Shown here one piece after another: positions 17,721 through 26,160 of a DNA stretch of 34,366 nucleotides. The notes under the pieces were generated by a model, which was not told the DNA's origin, ran no database searches, and saw nothing but the letters and a program-made list of their open reading frames with translations. The first letter of the stretch is position 1, and each line of letters begins with the position of its first letter. Origin of the DNA: Candidatus Zhuqueibacterota bacterium (GTDB lineage Bacteria > Zhuqueibacterota > Zhuqueibacteria > Residuimicrobiales > Krinioviventaceae); contig JAFGSB010000137.1 in NCBI GenBank assembly GCA_016934825.1, positions 1-34,366 on the forward strand, given 5' to 3'. The translations under genes and the position numbers were made by a program.

Positions 17721-18812
17721 TTAATGCTGTGAATTGTGAACGGTTACACCCATACCAACATCGATAATATAAGGTTTACCTCCTGCTTTTAAAATCGCTT
17801 CGGCAACCTGTTCCGTTGAATCCGGGGCATAGGCAAACATACAACCGCCGCCGCCCGAACCGTTTATTTTTGCTCCGAGCGCCCCGGCTTTCAGGGCCAT
17901 ATCGATCATGTTATCTATTTTTTTCGTAGATATTTTCAGCCGGTCCCGGAGTTCGGCCTGATGCAGGTTTAAAAGCTGTCCGATCCTGTTATGATCAAAA
18001 GTCTTTTTTTGCAGCTCTTTTTTTGCCTGTTGAGTAAACTCGCGGTTCTTAATATTGGCAAAAAGTAAATTATATTGCTCCTGATCCAGCAGGTTCTTCA
18101 TATTGTCCAGTTGATCGGGACCAATTGTCTGCATAGTTACATTGTGATCTTTTTGTTTCAATATCGATAACGCGTTTAAAGTACCGTCTTTCACCCTGTG
18201 TAATATTCCCTTGGTATCTTTGGGCTGTAAAGAATCTCCCAGCACAAATTTTCCCAATTTAACATTTACCGGTTCATGACCATTTGTCTTACTAAAATCA
18301 ATATACAAAATTGAACCGAAACTACAGGCAAAATGGTCCATCATCCCGCCGGGTTCTTTGAATTCGAGCACTTCAGCCTCATGCGCCAGCCGGGCAATAT
18401 TATACGGATCATTATAAGCGCTGTTTGAAGCCGTCGTCAGAAGAAATTTGATCCACGCAACGATCAAGGCGGATGAGCTTGATGTCCCCGAATTGATAGG
18501 TATGTTGCCGGTAATCGTACAATCATAACCGTTGCCAAGTTTCACACCATGCCGTAACAATACGTTTAGTGAGCTTTTAAAATAATCTCTTTCCTTATCA
18601 TAGGATATTGGTTCCGCCACATCGATAATTTCTTTATCGTCGATATCCGGCATATTCAAAATATATTTCCGGTCTTTTCTTTTTACGCCATGAATTGAAA
18701 TTCGCAGATTGATAGCCGCCGTGATAACGGGCAGGCCCAGATAATCCTGATGTTCGCCAAACAGGCATATTCGCCCGGGCGCGGAAATTGTTAATTCGTT
18801 CAAATCAATCAT
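17721..18812 (-). CDS. GHMP family kinase, galactokinase-like
   Basis: 363 aa from the ATG at 18812 (AGGAAA just before it); an upstream ATG at 18836 adds 8 residues but has no ribosome site. Residue numbers count from 18836. The galactokinase-type N-terminal signature is clear (APGRICLFGEHQDYLGLPV, 19-37), followed by the GHMP ATP loop (NIPINSGTSSSSA, 111-123), a catalytic-Asp candidate Asp167 in GGMMD, and the C-terminal KINGSGGGGCMF motif. It should phosphorylate a sugar at C1 with ATP in the cytoplasm. Galactose or GalNAc is likely, given the alpha-galactosidase-type and GH109-type enzymes nearby, but a mevalonate- or heptose-kinase-type substrate cannot be excluded from sequence alone. 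First gene of an operon with the GH109-type gene. Confidence 0.85.
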   Translation of the reverse strand: MIDLNELTISAPGRICLFGEHQDYLGLPVITAAINLRISIHGVKRKDRKYILNMPDIDDKEIIDVAEPISYDKERDYFKSSLNVLLRHGVKLGNGYDCTITGNIPINSGTSSSSALIVAWIKFLLTTASNSAYNDPYNIARLAHEAEVLEFKEPGGMMDHFACSFGSILYIDFSKTNGHEPVNVKLGKFVLGDSLQPKDTKGILHRVKDGTLNALSILKQKDHNVTMQTIGPDQLDNMKNLLDQEQYNLLFANIKNREFTQQAKKELQKKTFDHNRIGQLLNLHQAELRDRLKISTKKIDNMIDMALKAGALGAKINGSGGGGCMFAYAPDSTEQVAEAILKAGGKPYIIDVGMGVTVHNSQH

Positions 18813-19491
18813 TTTCCTTTCTTTTTTAAGATCCATCAGCTTGTGTTTTTTACTCTTTTACCCGGAGTTCATCACTAGTCAAAATTCCCGTATTGGTATT
18901 GCTACCCATACAAGTTGAAAGATAAAACCGGCAAGCCGGACACGCCATATTATCCAGTTAAAATAAATTGTTACTCCATGCCAATATACAAAAAATCAAC
19001 CAAAAGACAAACATAAGAGTTCGCCGGAAAAAAAATATGACGCACATCACCGAAACCAAACCCGCGTGCGACAGCCCCGGACTGCCGGGGTAAATGCCGC
19101 TGTAGCAGTCCCTGGTGAACTCATGCCCGCTGAATGCCAGGGATCCGAATGGCCATGACAATTTTCCAGTAGTAATTACAGGCTTGTACGGTCAATTGTA
19201 AATGGATTTATGCAATTTTCCCACCGGCCCCGGCCGAAGCCGGCGAAAAAATATGGAACAGAACCAAAACGGGAACAGCATAAAGACAAGATCAACTGCT
19301 TATTCGATGAACTCCAGGTTCTGGTTCATTATGTTTTGTTATGATTCTTTCGTCTATATATTCCTTATTCACGTTCAATTTTTTTAAGATCACAGAATAT
19401 AGCTGTTCACAAACAGGCAGCCGACAGGGCGCCCAAAGTTTTGAAAAACTGCCGCCCGGTCTTGTTTTGTATTTTATTAACCATTTTTCAT
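18813..19491. other. Intergenic region between GHMP kinase and AAC(3)-like genes
   Basis: About 680 nt with no gene I can support. Two short GC-rich hairpins (19075-19090, 6-bp stem; 19230-19243, 5-bp stem) lack T runs. A minus-strand 67-codon frame (18958-19161) reads CYSGIYPGSPGLSHAGL and then becomes hydrophobic; it has only a TTG start and no ribosome site, so it may be a gene remnant. The GHMP kinase promoter should lie near 18840-18960. Confidence 0.4.
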
Positions 19492-20253
19492 TCAGCGCCT
19501 GTCGACAAAATACAAAGGATTTGCTCTTAAAGCAGCCAATGACTTTTCCCATAATAAATCCGCCTCTATCAACATGGACGGCGCTTTTAAAATAGTGCCT
19601 TTTTTAATTCCGCTAATATCTAAAATATTTTCGACACGGTCATAGCGCTGTTCCCAACCAATAAAATTATGCGGGCGATACTCTTTCTCGGCTGTATTTC
19701 CTTTACCGTCAATCAATCGGTAAATCATTCCGGGATTAAATAAATAAGGGGGCAGGACCAGTTCTTCAACGCCGTGCATGGAGGTATTCGGCTTCAAACC
19801 GCAACCGAGCATCAGTATCTGTCCATACCGGTCCCTGAGTTGGAAAAACGGGGAGTTGGGTCCGCACGGAGTGGTGTCATGTATGTGTTTTTCAAGGATT
19901 TCCTGCGCAAAACGTCCCACACCGCAAACGGAATGCGTGGGATGCATGCTTCGTATGGTACCGTTACGTTTACGAAAGAATTCCGTAACGGCGCCGACGC
20001 ATGACGGCGTTTCAGCTATATCAAATACAGAATTGTCCGGGGTTACGGTTTCATAACTCAACGCCGGCATGAACAGGGTGCCATCCGGACCGAGCGCTTC
20101 CAGCAGGCCCCGTATTATTGTCTCGGGTCCGCCGGGCACATGTCCCATGGATTTCATGGACGAATGCACCAAAAGTATTCCGCCGGAGCGGACGCCGATC
20201 CGTACCAGGTCATCGGCTATTTTTCTTACTGTTTCTGGTTGTTGACCAAACAT
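19492..20253 (-). CDS. AAC(3)-family N-acetyltransferase-like protein
   Basis: 253 aa, the normal length for the aminoglycoside 3-N-acetyltransferase / YokD family. Family motifs present: LLVHSSMKSMG (27-37), GTLFMPALSYE, RSMHPTHSVCGVG (101-113, with the catalytic-type His104/His107), and the C-terminal GCGLKPNTSMHGVEE (150-164). Members use acetyl-CoA to acetylate amino groups on sugars. It starts 7 nt after the epimerase stop and is the third gene of the DUF4434/AGE operon, so a role on a catabolic amino sugar or glycan fragment is more likely than antibiotic resistance. Start codon has only a weak ribosome site. Confidence 0.85.
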   Translation of the reverse strand: MFGQQPETVRKIADDLVRIGVRSGGILLVHSSMKSMGHVPGGPETIIRGLLEALGPDGTLFMPALSYETVTPDNSVFDIAETPSCVGAVTEFFRKRNGTIRSMHPTHSVCGVGRFAQEILEKHIHDTTPCGPNSPFFQLRDRYGQILMLGCGLKPNTSMHGVEELVLPPYLFNPGMIYRLIDGKGNTAEKEYRPHNFIGWEQRYDRVENILDISGIKKGTILKAPSMLIEADLLWEKSLAALRANPLYFVDRR

Positions 20254-20260
20254 ATTACAC

Positions 20261-21436
20261 TCAACTCTTGTTTAACTTTTCGAAACATGTCCAGCATAAA
20301 TACAGCGCACGAGGCAGATGAAAACATCCCTTCCACTTTCCGCCTTTTAATGGCAACAGCACTTCTCCCTGCCTGTTCAAATATCCGTACCATTCGCCAT
20401 AAACCGGGTCAGGATAACGATACCAGCAGTAATCATGTACCAGTTTATACTTTTCCCACACATCCGCTCGCCCGGTAAGCCGGTATCCCTTTGCCAAAGC
20501 GACAAGCGTTTCCAACTGCACCCACCACAATTTTTGATCCCATTCAAGCTGCTGCGGCGGATGCCCCTGCGCATCGAGAAAATAATAGATGCCGCCGTGT
20601 TTTTTATCCCAGCCGAAATCAAATATATCCAGTACAATCTGTACTGCTTTTTCCCAAAGCTGCTTTTGTTCACGCCTTTCGGCGATATCCATGATGAACC
20701 ACATCGCCTCGAAGCCATGTCCCGGGTTTATGAGCCTGCCGTCAAAACAGTCCGATAAAGAACCATCGGGACAAACATTTTCAAATATCAACTTTTTCCC
20801 GGGTTGATAGAATTTTTCCATGACCTGATGGACACAATTGTCTATGGTTTGTTCAACCACCCCTTTATCAAGCAAAAATTCGAGCTCCAGCGTCACATTA
20901 CACAGGATCATCGGTAATGTAATATTAACAAGCGGCCTTGTACCGGGATAAATTTTATTATATTCACCTTTCGGATTTGTTTGTCTTTTTAATATATTAT
21001 TAAACGTGTTTACAGCCAGGTCTGCCACCTGACTGTCCCCGGTTGCTTTGGAATACTGCCCCAGCGCCATAGCCGCGAAACAATCGGAAAAGATATTATA
21101 GGGTTGGATCAGGGGCCTGCCCTGCTGATCCAACGCAAAATACCAGTTACCCTGCCCGTCCATACCGTATTTTGTCAGGAAATCCACGCCGCTGCGGGCG
21201 ACATTCAACCACTTTTCTTTTTGCCGAACATGGTTATATAACATGGAAAAGGTCCAGATCTGACGGGCCTGCAACCATATGAATTTATCCGTATCGTAAA
21301 CATTTCCCGCCCGGTCAAGGCAGGTGAAATATCCACCGTACTCTTTATCGATTGAATACTTTATCCAGAACGGCATAACGTCCTTCAGCAGGGCATTCTT
21401 ATATAACAACGCCAGTTCTTTAAATCGTATTTTCAT
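20261..21436 (-). CDS. AGE-family sugar epimerase (N-acylglucosamine 2-epimerase-like)
   Basis: 391 aa with the (alpha/alpha)6-barrel pattern of the AGE/RnBP family. The catalytic residues expected for this family are visible: Arg58 (LQARQIW), His240 in [10 protein letters not shown] and His373 in [10 protein letters not shown]. Members epimerise at C2 or isomerise free sugars (GlcNAc/ManNAc, mannose/glucose/fructose, cellobiose); which one applies cannot be read here. Cytoplasmic, no signal peptide. Its ATG overlaps the TGA of the DUF4434 gene by ATGA, so the two are translationally coupled. Confidence 0.9.
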   Translation of the reverse strand: MKIRFKELALLYKNALLKDVMPFWIKYSIDKEYGGYFTCLDRAGNVYDTDKFIWLQARQIWTFSMLYNHVRQKEKWLNVARSGVDFLTKYGMDGQGNWYFALDQQGRPLIQPYNIFSDCFAAMALGQYSKATGDSQVADLAVNTFNNILKRQTNPKGEYNKIYPGTRPLVNITLPMILCNVTLELEFLLDKGVVEQTIDNCVHQVMEKFYQPGKKLIFENVCPDGSLSDCFDGRLINPGHGFEAMWFIMDIAERREQKQLWEKAVQIVLDIFDFGWDKKHGGIYYFLDAQGHPPQQLEWDQKLWWVQLETLVALAKGYRLTGRADVWEKYKLVHDYCWYRYPDPVYGEWYGYLNRQGEVLLPLKGGKWKGCFHLPRALYLCWTCFEKLNKS

Positions 21437-22359
21437 GATTTTGCTCCGGTGTTGATTGTAAAATGTTCACAGTAACGGTTGTAAAGGTGACGGGCCTGCA
21501 GATAACATGAATTTGGACTCATAAAATGGGAAAATTCAAAAGTGATAACTTTTTCAATACCGGCCTCTTTAGCGGCCTGCAATTTTAATAAAAGTTTTTC
21601 CCATTTAATAGGTAAAAATTTAATCGGCATATCCCGATCAAACGATTCACTGTTGCTCCAGCTTCTCATGCCGTGCTTTTCGGCCAACTTTTTGTTTATT
21701 TCCAGATAACCGGCAAGTTCAAAAAATTCCACATGTCCATCCTGAAACGCAACGATATCCACGGAATCACGAATACCCGCCAGAATATCATTCCATTCTT
21801 TTTCGTGTTGTTCGGGAGTGACTCCCAAAGCTTTATGTATATCCGGATTCGCGGAAGAAACATTCTTGGGGCCGTCAATATAAGGTGAAATCAATACCGG
21901 TAGTCCTCCCGATACGTCTTTACAATGCCGTCCCATCTTTGCATATAAATCGATGATGGAACCGGTTTTACGGCTCTCCTCCTGTGACAGGTACCACCCT
22001 TTAAAGGCTTTACGGGAACCGAATTGTCCCCACACCTCATCAATGACCTGAATGTTTATATCAACTTCTTTCCCGAATTGGCCCCGGGTCCAGTATTTCC
22101 CTGAATCATACAGCCCACAGTAAAAACTCATACCGTATTTTTCACTCAACTGTAAAAACAGATCAATCAGGTCGAACGGGGGCCTGTATCCGTCCTGTTT
22201 TTTGGAGAGAACTTTTGACGGATAGGTCATCCAGCGCCGGTAACCGCAGCGAATAAGGATCACGGTATCGATACCGGTTGCCCGCATTACCGCGAAATCA
22301 CGCTCCCATTCGGTTTTTCCCCAGTTCTGGTGCGGGATATCGTGACTGATCTCGTCCAA
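21433..22359 (-). CDS. DUF4434-type TIM-barrel protein
   Basis: 308 aa from a TTG at 22359. It resembles DUF4434 proteins, glycosidase-like TIM barrels: [56 protein letters not shown]. The Glu/Asp in YLSQEE and FQDGH are candidate acids. Oddity: the conserved frame continues upstream of the TTG ([11 protein letters not shown] is usual in this family) back to a TAA near 22430 with no ATG, so the true start is uncertain (TTG, or an ATT/ATC upstream) or the 5' end has been lost. No signal peptide is seen. First gene of the operon with the epimerase and acetyltransferase, so probably acts on the same sugar. Function unproven. Confidence 0.75.
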   Translation of the reverse strand: MDEISHDIPHQNWGKTEWERDFAVMRATGIDTVILIRCGYRRWMTYPSKVLSKKQDGYRPPFDLIDLFLQLSEKYGMSFYCGLYDSGKYWTRGQFGKEVDINIQVIDEVWGQFGSRKAFKGWYLSQEESRKTGSIIDLYAKMGRHCKDVSGGLPVLISPYIDGPKNVSSANPDIHKALGVTPEQHEKEWNDILAGIRDSVDIVAFQDGHVEFFELAGYLEINKKLAEKHGMRSWSNSESFDRDMPIKFLPIKWEKLLLKLQAAKEAGIEKVITFEFSHFMSPNSCYLQARHLYNRYCEHFTINTGAKS

Positions 22360-22808
22360 AAATGTGCCGGTAATTTTTATTTTATGCTCCCGTATCTCAT
22401 CAGGAAGATCTGTTTTAATGATTTACAATATTTTTTTGTTATTTACAACATTTTTCCTTGCGATCCAGCGCTGTTTTCTTTTAACCGTTATTCAACACAT
22501 ACAAATAAAGCAGATTTCATCGGCTGTGACCCGGTTTCCGATCCACCACCAGCAGTAAAAAGGGCGCGCCGGAAAGAGAGGATTTATTAATGTTATGTAA
22601 AATAGATCGGTAGTTACTTTCACGATTGTGGATTTATAACCAGCGTTATAAAAAAAAGTACCCCCTGCTGCCAAAACTCTTTGTAAAAAACTTTTACAAC
22701 TGCTAACAAAGTTCATAACTTTTCACCATAATATCATATTGTTATGAATTTACGGATCCAAAACAACAGTGTCCCCAATAATTGTATATTATGAATTCAA
22801 AATAATAC
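22360..22808. other. Intergenic region upstream of the DUF4434 operon
   Basis: About 450 nt, AT-rich. The first ~70 nt carry the upstream in-frame extension of the DUF4434 protein. Beyond that I see no gene. On the minus strand a very short frame (MKSALFVCVE then stop, around 22465-22530) could be the relic of a lost signal peptide. No clear promoter or terminator stands out. Confidence 0.4.
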
Positions 22809-25460
22809 TTAAATCGTAAACCAGTAATTAAATTTGATCATAAAAATATTCTGGGGTTCGATGTTCCATAATTTATCAAAATTTTTATCAATAGTAACTA
22901 TATCTTCATTTTCATAACTGGATCGCCCGTGAGTCCAGACGAAATAAAATGTCGAACCGGGTTTATATTCCCAGCGCAGCACCAGGTTGGACCGGAATTC
23001 CTGGAAATTGAAATCAGGTCTGTCAAAAGTATAATCAGACAAGCCGTCCAGGTTTTCATCTACATGATAAATGTTATCCTTTTGGTCATATACCAATTCC
23101 GCTCCTTGCATTGTATGGAAGCGATTATTATAATCTTTCGCCAAAGGATTCGTAACGCGTTTCAAGTGGGAATATTTGCCCGAGGAAATATACGGACTGC
23201 CGTAATACTGAATGGAAAAATCGGGCGTCAAACAAATATCCATCCGGAATGTAAAATTGACTGTTTCCTGTTCGATACGGCCGAGGATATAACGATTTTC
23301 ATTCCCGAATGATTCCGTTGTTACATACTGCATATCATTCAGATTTTTCGTGTATGATAAATTAGAGGATAAATTGAAACGGGTTCCCAGCCGCAGGGTT
23401 ACTCCGGTTGATGGTCGAAAATTAGTCGAAATATTATCATCATAGACAATATATGTTGAATGCAGGTCATAATAAAGATTTTTACGATTATCGGAATGGA
23501 TACCAAAAGAGTAATCGTTCCTCCCCTTTAACTTCATGGCAGGTCCGCCACGCAAAATTCTATTATCCACTTCATCCAAACTCTTTGTAATACCAAAATG
23601 GAATACCCAGTTATTCAAAAAATTAAACATATTAAAAGTCCCAAATTCCTTTTCCAGCATATTACCGCCAAAATCCCATTCATTTGATTGTTGAAAACTT
23701 AATGAATAGTTTCGGAATAATTTATTGGGATTTTGCATCTCATACGACAATTGAGTTTCCTGGTTTATTATATCCGCGGTCCGCAAATAACCGAGATCAT
23801 TCAAATCCAGACCCGGCGATCTCCAGCTTATCTGTTCCGAATACAGCCATTTTCCGTTGCCACCCTTACCGAATGCCAGGTGTCCGCCGCTTCCGGCAAG
23901 ATGTGTGAGGGTGGAATCCGGTTTCAAATAATCAGCATCCGGACGTTGATAATAATGCCGTGAATTTTGCTGCAGCTCATAAATCGCCTCACCGTCACCA
24001 TTAATCTGGCTAAAAATCGATTTGACATCAATAAAATATGTTTTATTCTTCCAATAATGTTTGAGGTCAAAACCGGCGGTATAGGCGCTCTTGCCCAAAT
24101 AATTGAGATGTGAATCGGATATAAAACGGTTGGTCGACGTTAATATTCCCCCAACGGACGTATTGCCTTTATCAAAGTCTTTTAAAATCCGTGTGACAAA
24201 ATAGTTGGACATGGGTTCAACCGTAAGTTTGTTTGTCCCTGCCGCTGTAGATATTTCACATGATTCTTTTGATGTAATGCTCTGCAGAATACCCAGCGAT
24301 AATCCATTCCGGGACTTGCCGGACAGCTTTACGGCATTTAAAATGGTTGAAACTTCGGGATATTTAGAGTATTCATCGTCATCCAAATCCAGATCATAGG
24401 ACGGCCGTTGACCGATCCTTCTGGTATAGAACATTCGGTCTCCGTTCAGTCTGAAATCAAATATGTTCTCACCTTCCAGGAAAAAAGGACGCTTTTCTTC
24501 GTAAAACGTTTCAAATGCTGTTAAATTTAAAGTGGAAGGATCGGCTTCCACCTGCCCGAAATCGGGATTTATGGTAAAATCCATGGTAAAATCACTTGAT
24601 ATACCAATTTTGCCGTCCAATCCCATATTAAAATTAAAATCACGGCCATCCGCGAACGGATTACCCGTCTCTTTTGGATAAATTTTCTGCCGGGAAAGAC
24701 TGTAGGGAAGTAATTCAATCCGCCGTACGTTCTTTAAATTTTTTATACCATGCAATTCACCGAACTGATCCACCACGGACGGCGTATCGATCCTGTACAC
24801 ATTCCACTGATCTTCTTCACTATATCGTTTAATCTGTCTCCACACCTGCATACCCCATACATGCTCATCTTTATTGGCAAAACGCAATTGACTGAAAGGG
24901 ATTTTCATTTCCGCGGTCCAGGCGGAATCTTCCAGTGCGGTTCTGCCGTACCAGACAGCATCCCAGTTCCGATACATAGTTTTATCAATCAGCATAAGGT
25001 CGACCTTACCACCGGCGGCAGTGAGATTGAACTCAAAGGATGTACGCAGGTCATGATAACTATCTATACTTATTCCTGCAATATCACCGCTGAAAACATC
25101 GCGTCTGCTGGCCTGGCGTTCTATTTTATTTATATCGTCAAATGACCGGATCGCGACATAAAGATATGTATCATCATATAATATTTTAAACTCTGTTTCA
25201 CAGGAAGGTTCGGCATAATTATAGGGTGTAAACTGGGTAAATTGTGCCGCCCAGTTCCCCTCCTCCCAGCATTTATCATTTAAACAGCCGTCTATTTTCG
25301 GCGGTTCCGCTTTAATTCGCTGAGTGTAATATATACGCTTTGGTCGATTATCGCGGTTAAGGCGTGTTTCCGGCTGCGCAAAAAGACCATTGTAAAGACA
25401 GTTATTTAACAACAAATAAAAAAATATACATCCCCATATTATTTGCCTAGCCCGTTTCAC
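22809..25460 (-). CDS. DUF5916 outer-membrane protein with CBM9-like N-terminal domain
   Basis: 883 aa. A signal peptide (to about residue 29, GLFAQ) is followed by a CBM9-like beta-sandwich (about 50-235: PKIDGCLNDKCWEEGNWA, TEFKILYDDTYLYVAI, WTAEMKIPFSQLRF) and then the DUF5916 region to the C-terminus, including the conserved FTINPDFGQVEADPSTLNLTAFETFYEEKRPFFLEG. The last ~400 residues alternate polar and aromatic stretches and end in ...FNYWFTI, typical of an outer-membrane beta-barrel. The family is common in FCB bacteria and has no established biochemical role; glycan binding by the CBM9-like part is plausible. It stands alone, 450 nt upstream of the DUF4434 operon. Confidence 0.88.
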   Translation of the reverse strand: MKRARQIIWGCIFFYLLLNNCLYNGLFAQPETRLNRDNRPKRIYYTQRIKAEPPKIDGCLNDKCWEEGNWAAQFTQFTPYNYAEPSCETEFKILYDDTYLYVAIRSFDDINKIERQASRRDVFSGDIAGISIDSYHDLRTSFEFNLTAAGGKVDLMLIDKTMYRNWDAVWYGRTALEDSAWTAEMKIPFSQLRFANKDEHVWGMQVWRQIKRYSEEDQWNVYRIDTPSVVDQFGELHGIKNLKNVRRIELLPYSLSRQKIYPKETGNPFADGRDFNFNMGLDGKIGISSDFTMDFTINPDFGQVEADPSTLNLTAFETFYEEKRPFFLEGENIFDFRLNGDRMFYTRRIGQRPSYDLDLDDDEYSKYPEVSTILNAVKLSGKSRNGLSLGILQSITSKESCEISTAAGTNKLTVEPMSNYFVTRILKDFDKGNTSVGGILTSTNRFISDSHLNYLGKSAYTAGFDLKHYWKNKTYFIDVKSIFSQINGDGEAIYELQQNSRHYYQRPDADYLKPDSTLTHLAGSGGHLAFGKGGNGKWLYSEQISWRSPGLDLNDLGYLRTADIINQETQLSYEMQNPNKLFRNYSLSFQQSNEWDFGGNMLEKEFGTFNMFNFLNNWVFHFGITKSLDEVDNRILRGGPAMKLKGRNDYSFGIHSDNRKNLYYDLHSTYIVYDDNISTNFRPSTGVTLRLGTRFNLSSNLSYTKNLNDMQYVTTESFGNENRYILGRIEQETVNFTFRMDICLTPDFSIQYYGSPYISSGKYSHLKRVTNPLAKDYNNRFHTMQGAELVYDQKDNIYHVDENLDGLSDYTFDRPDFNFQEFRSNLVLRWEYKPGSTFYFVWTHGRSSYENEDIVTIDKNFDKLWNIEPQNIFMIKFNYWFTI

Positions 25461-25657
25461 GTTTCGTCAATTTCCTTAACTTAAATATTTTAAGATAACA
25501 CAAGTATTAATTTCCAGGGAGAATTATCCAATTAACATCAAATTAAATATAAATTCCCCTCTATTCCAAGTAAAAGAATGTAACATTTTCCCCGGGTAGA
25601 AAAATCATTTTAGTATTGGTGACGAAAATGATCCCCCATTTTTTACCGTAACGGCAA

Positions 25658-26048
25658 TTATAATCCTTTTAACGGCCAGATTTCATGCGGAGTCTGGGTT
25701 TCATTGAACAGTGTTCTCATCTGTTTCACGATTTGCGGAAACTGTTCAGCTACGCTATGTTTTTCAATTTTATCCCTTTTCAAATCATACAATTCTATCG
25801 GGCCGTCCGGACTATGTCGAACCGCTTTCCAGTTACCCTTTCGTATAGCCTGGTCCGTAGTTTTATTTTCATGAAACTCCCTGCACAAATAGTCATGTTC
25901 CGGTTGTTTTTCTCCAGGGAGTTCCGGTAAAAAAGATATTCAATCAATATTTTCCGGCGCCGGTATTCCGGCGATGTCACAGGTCGTCGGCAAAACATCC
26001 CGAAATGCCGACACGTGCCCGGACACCCTCCCCGGCTTGATTATATTA
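25658..26048 (-). pseudogene. Arylsulfatase C-terminal remnant
   Basis: The minus-strand frame reads as the C-terminal ~130 residues of a type I sulfatase: KPGRVSGHVSAFRDVLPTTC, DIAGIPAPENID, then an in-frame TGA where family members have Gly (DGIS), then ISFLPELPGEKQPEHDYLC, RKGNWKAVRHSPDGPIELYDL and a normal end at WPLKGL. The catalytic N-terminal three quarters, including the CxPSR site, is missing and the GH36 gene starts within ~110 nt. It is therefore both truncated and interrupted. It shows that the island once had a second sulfatase. A complete intact sulfatase gene lies 2.6 kb upstream. Confidence 0.8.
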
Positions 26049-26160
26049 TACTTGACCGGTGAAGAACAAGACGACAGCCCCCTATGCCATCAAACCGGAT
26101 AGTTTTAAAATCTGTCGTCTTTTCACCAATTTATATTTCTCCCTATCTGCAACACATTAG

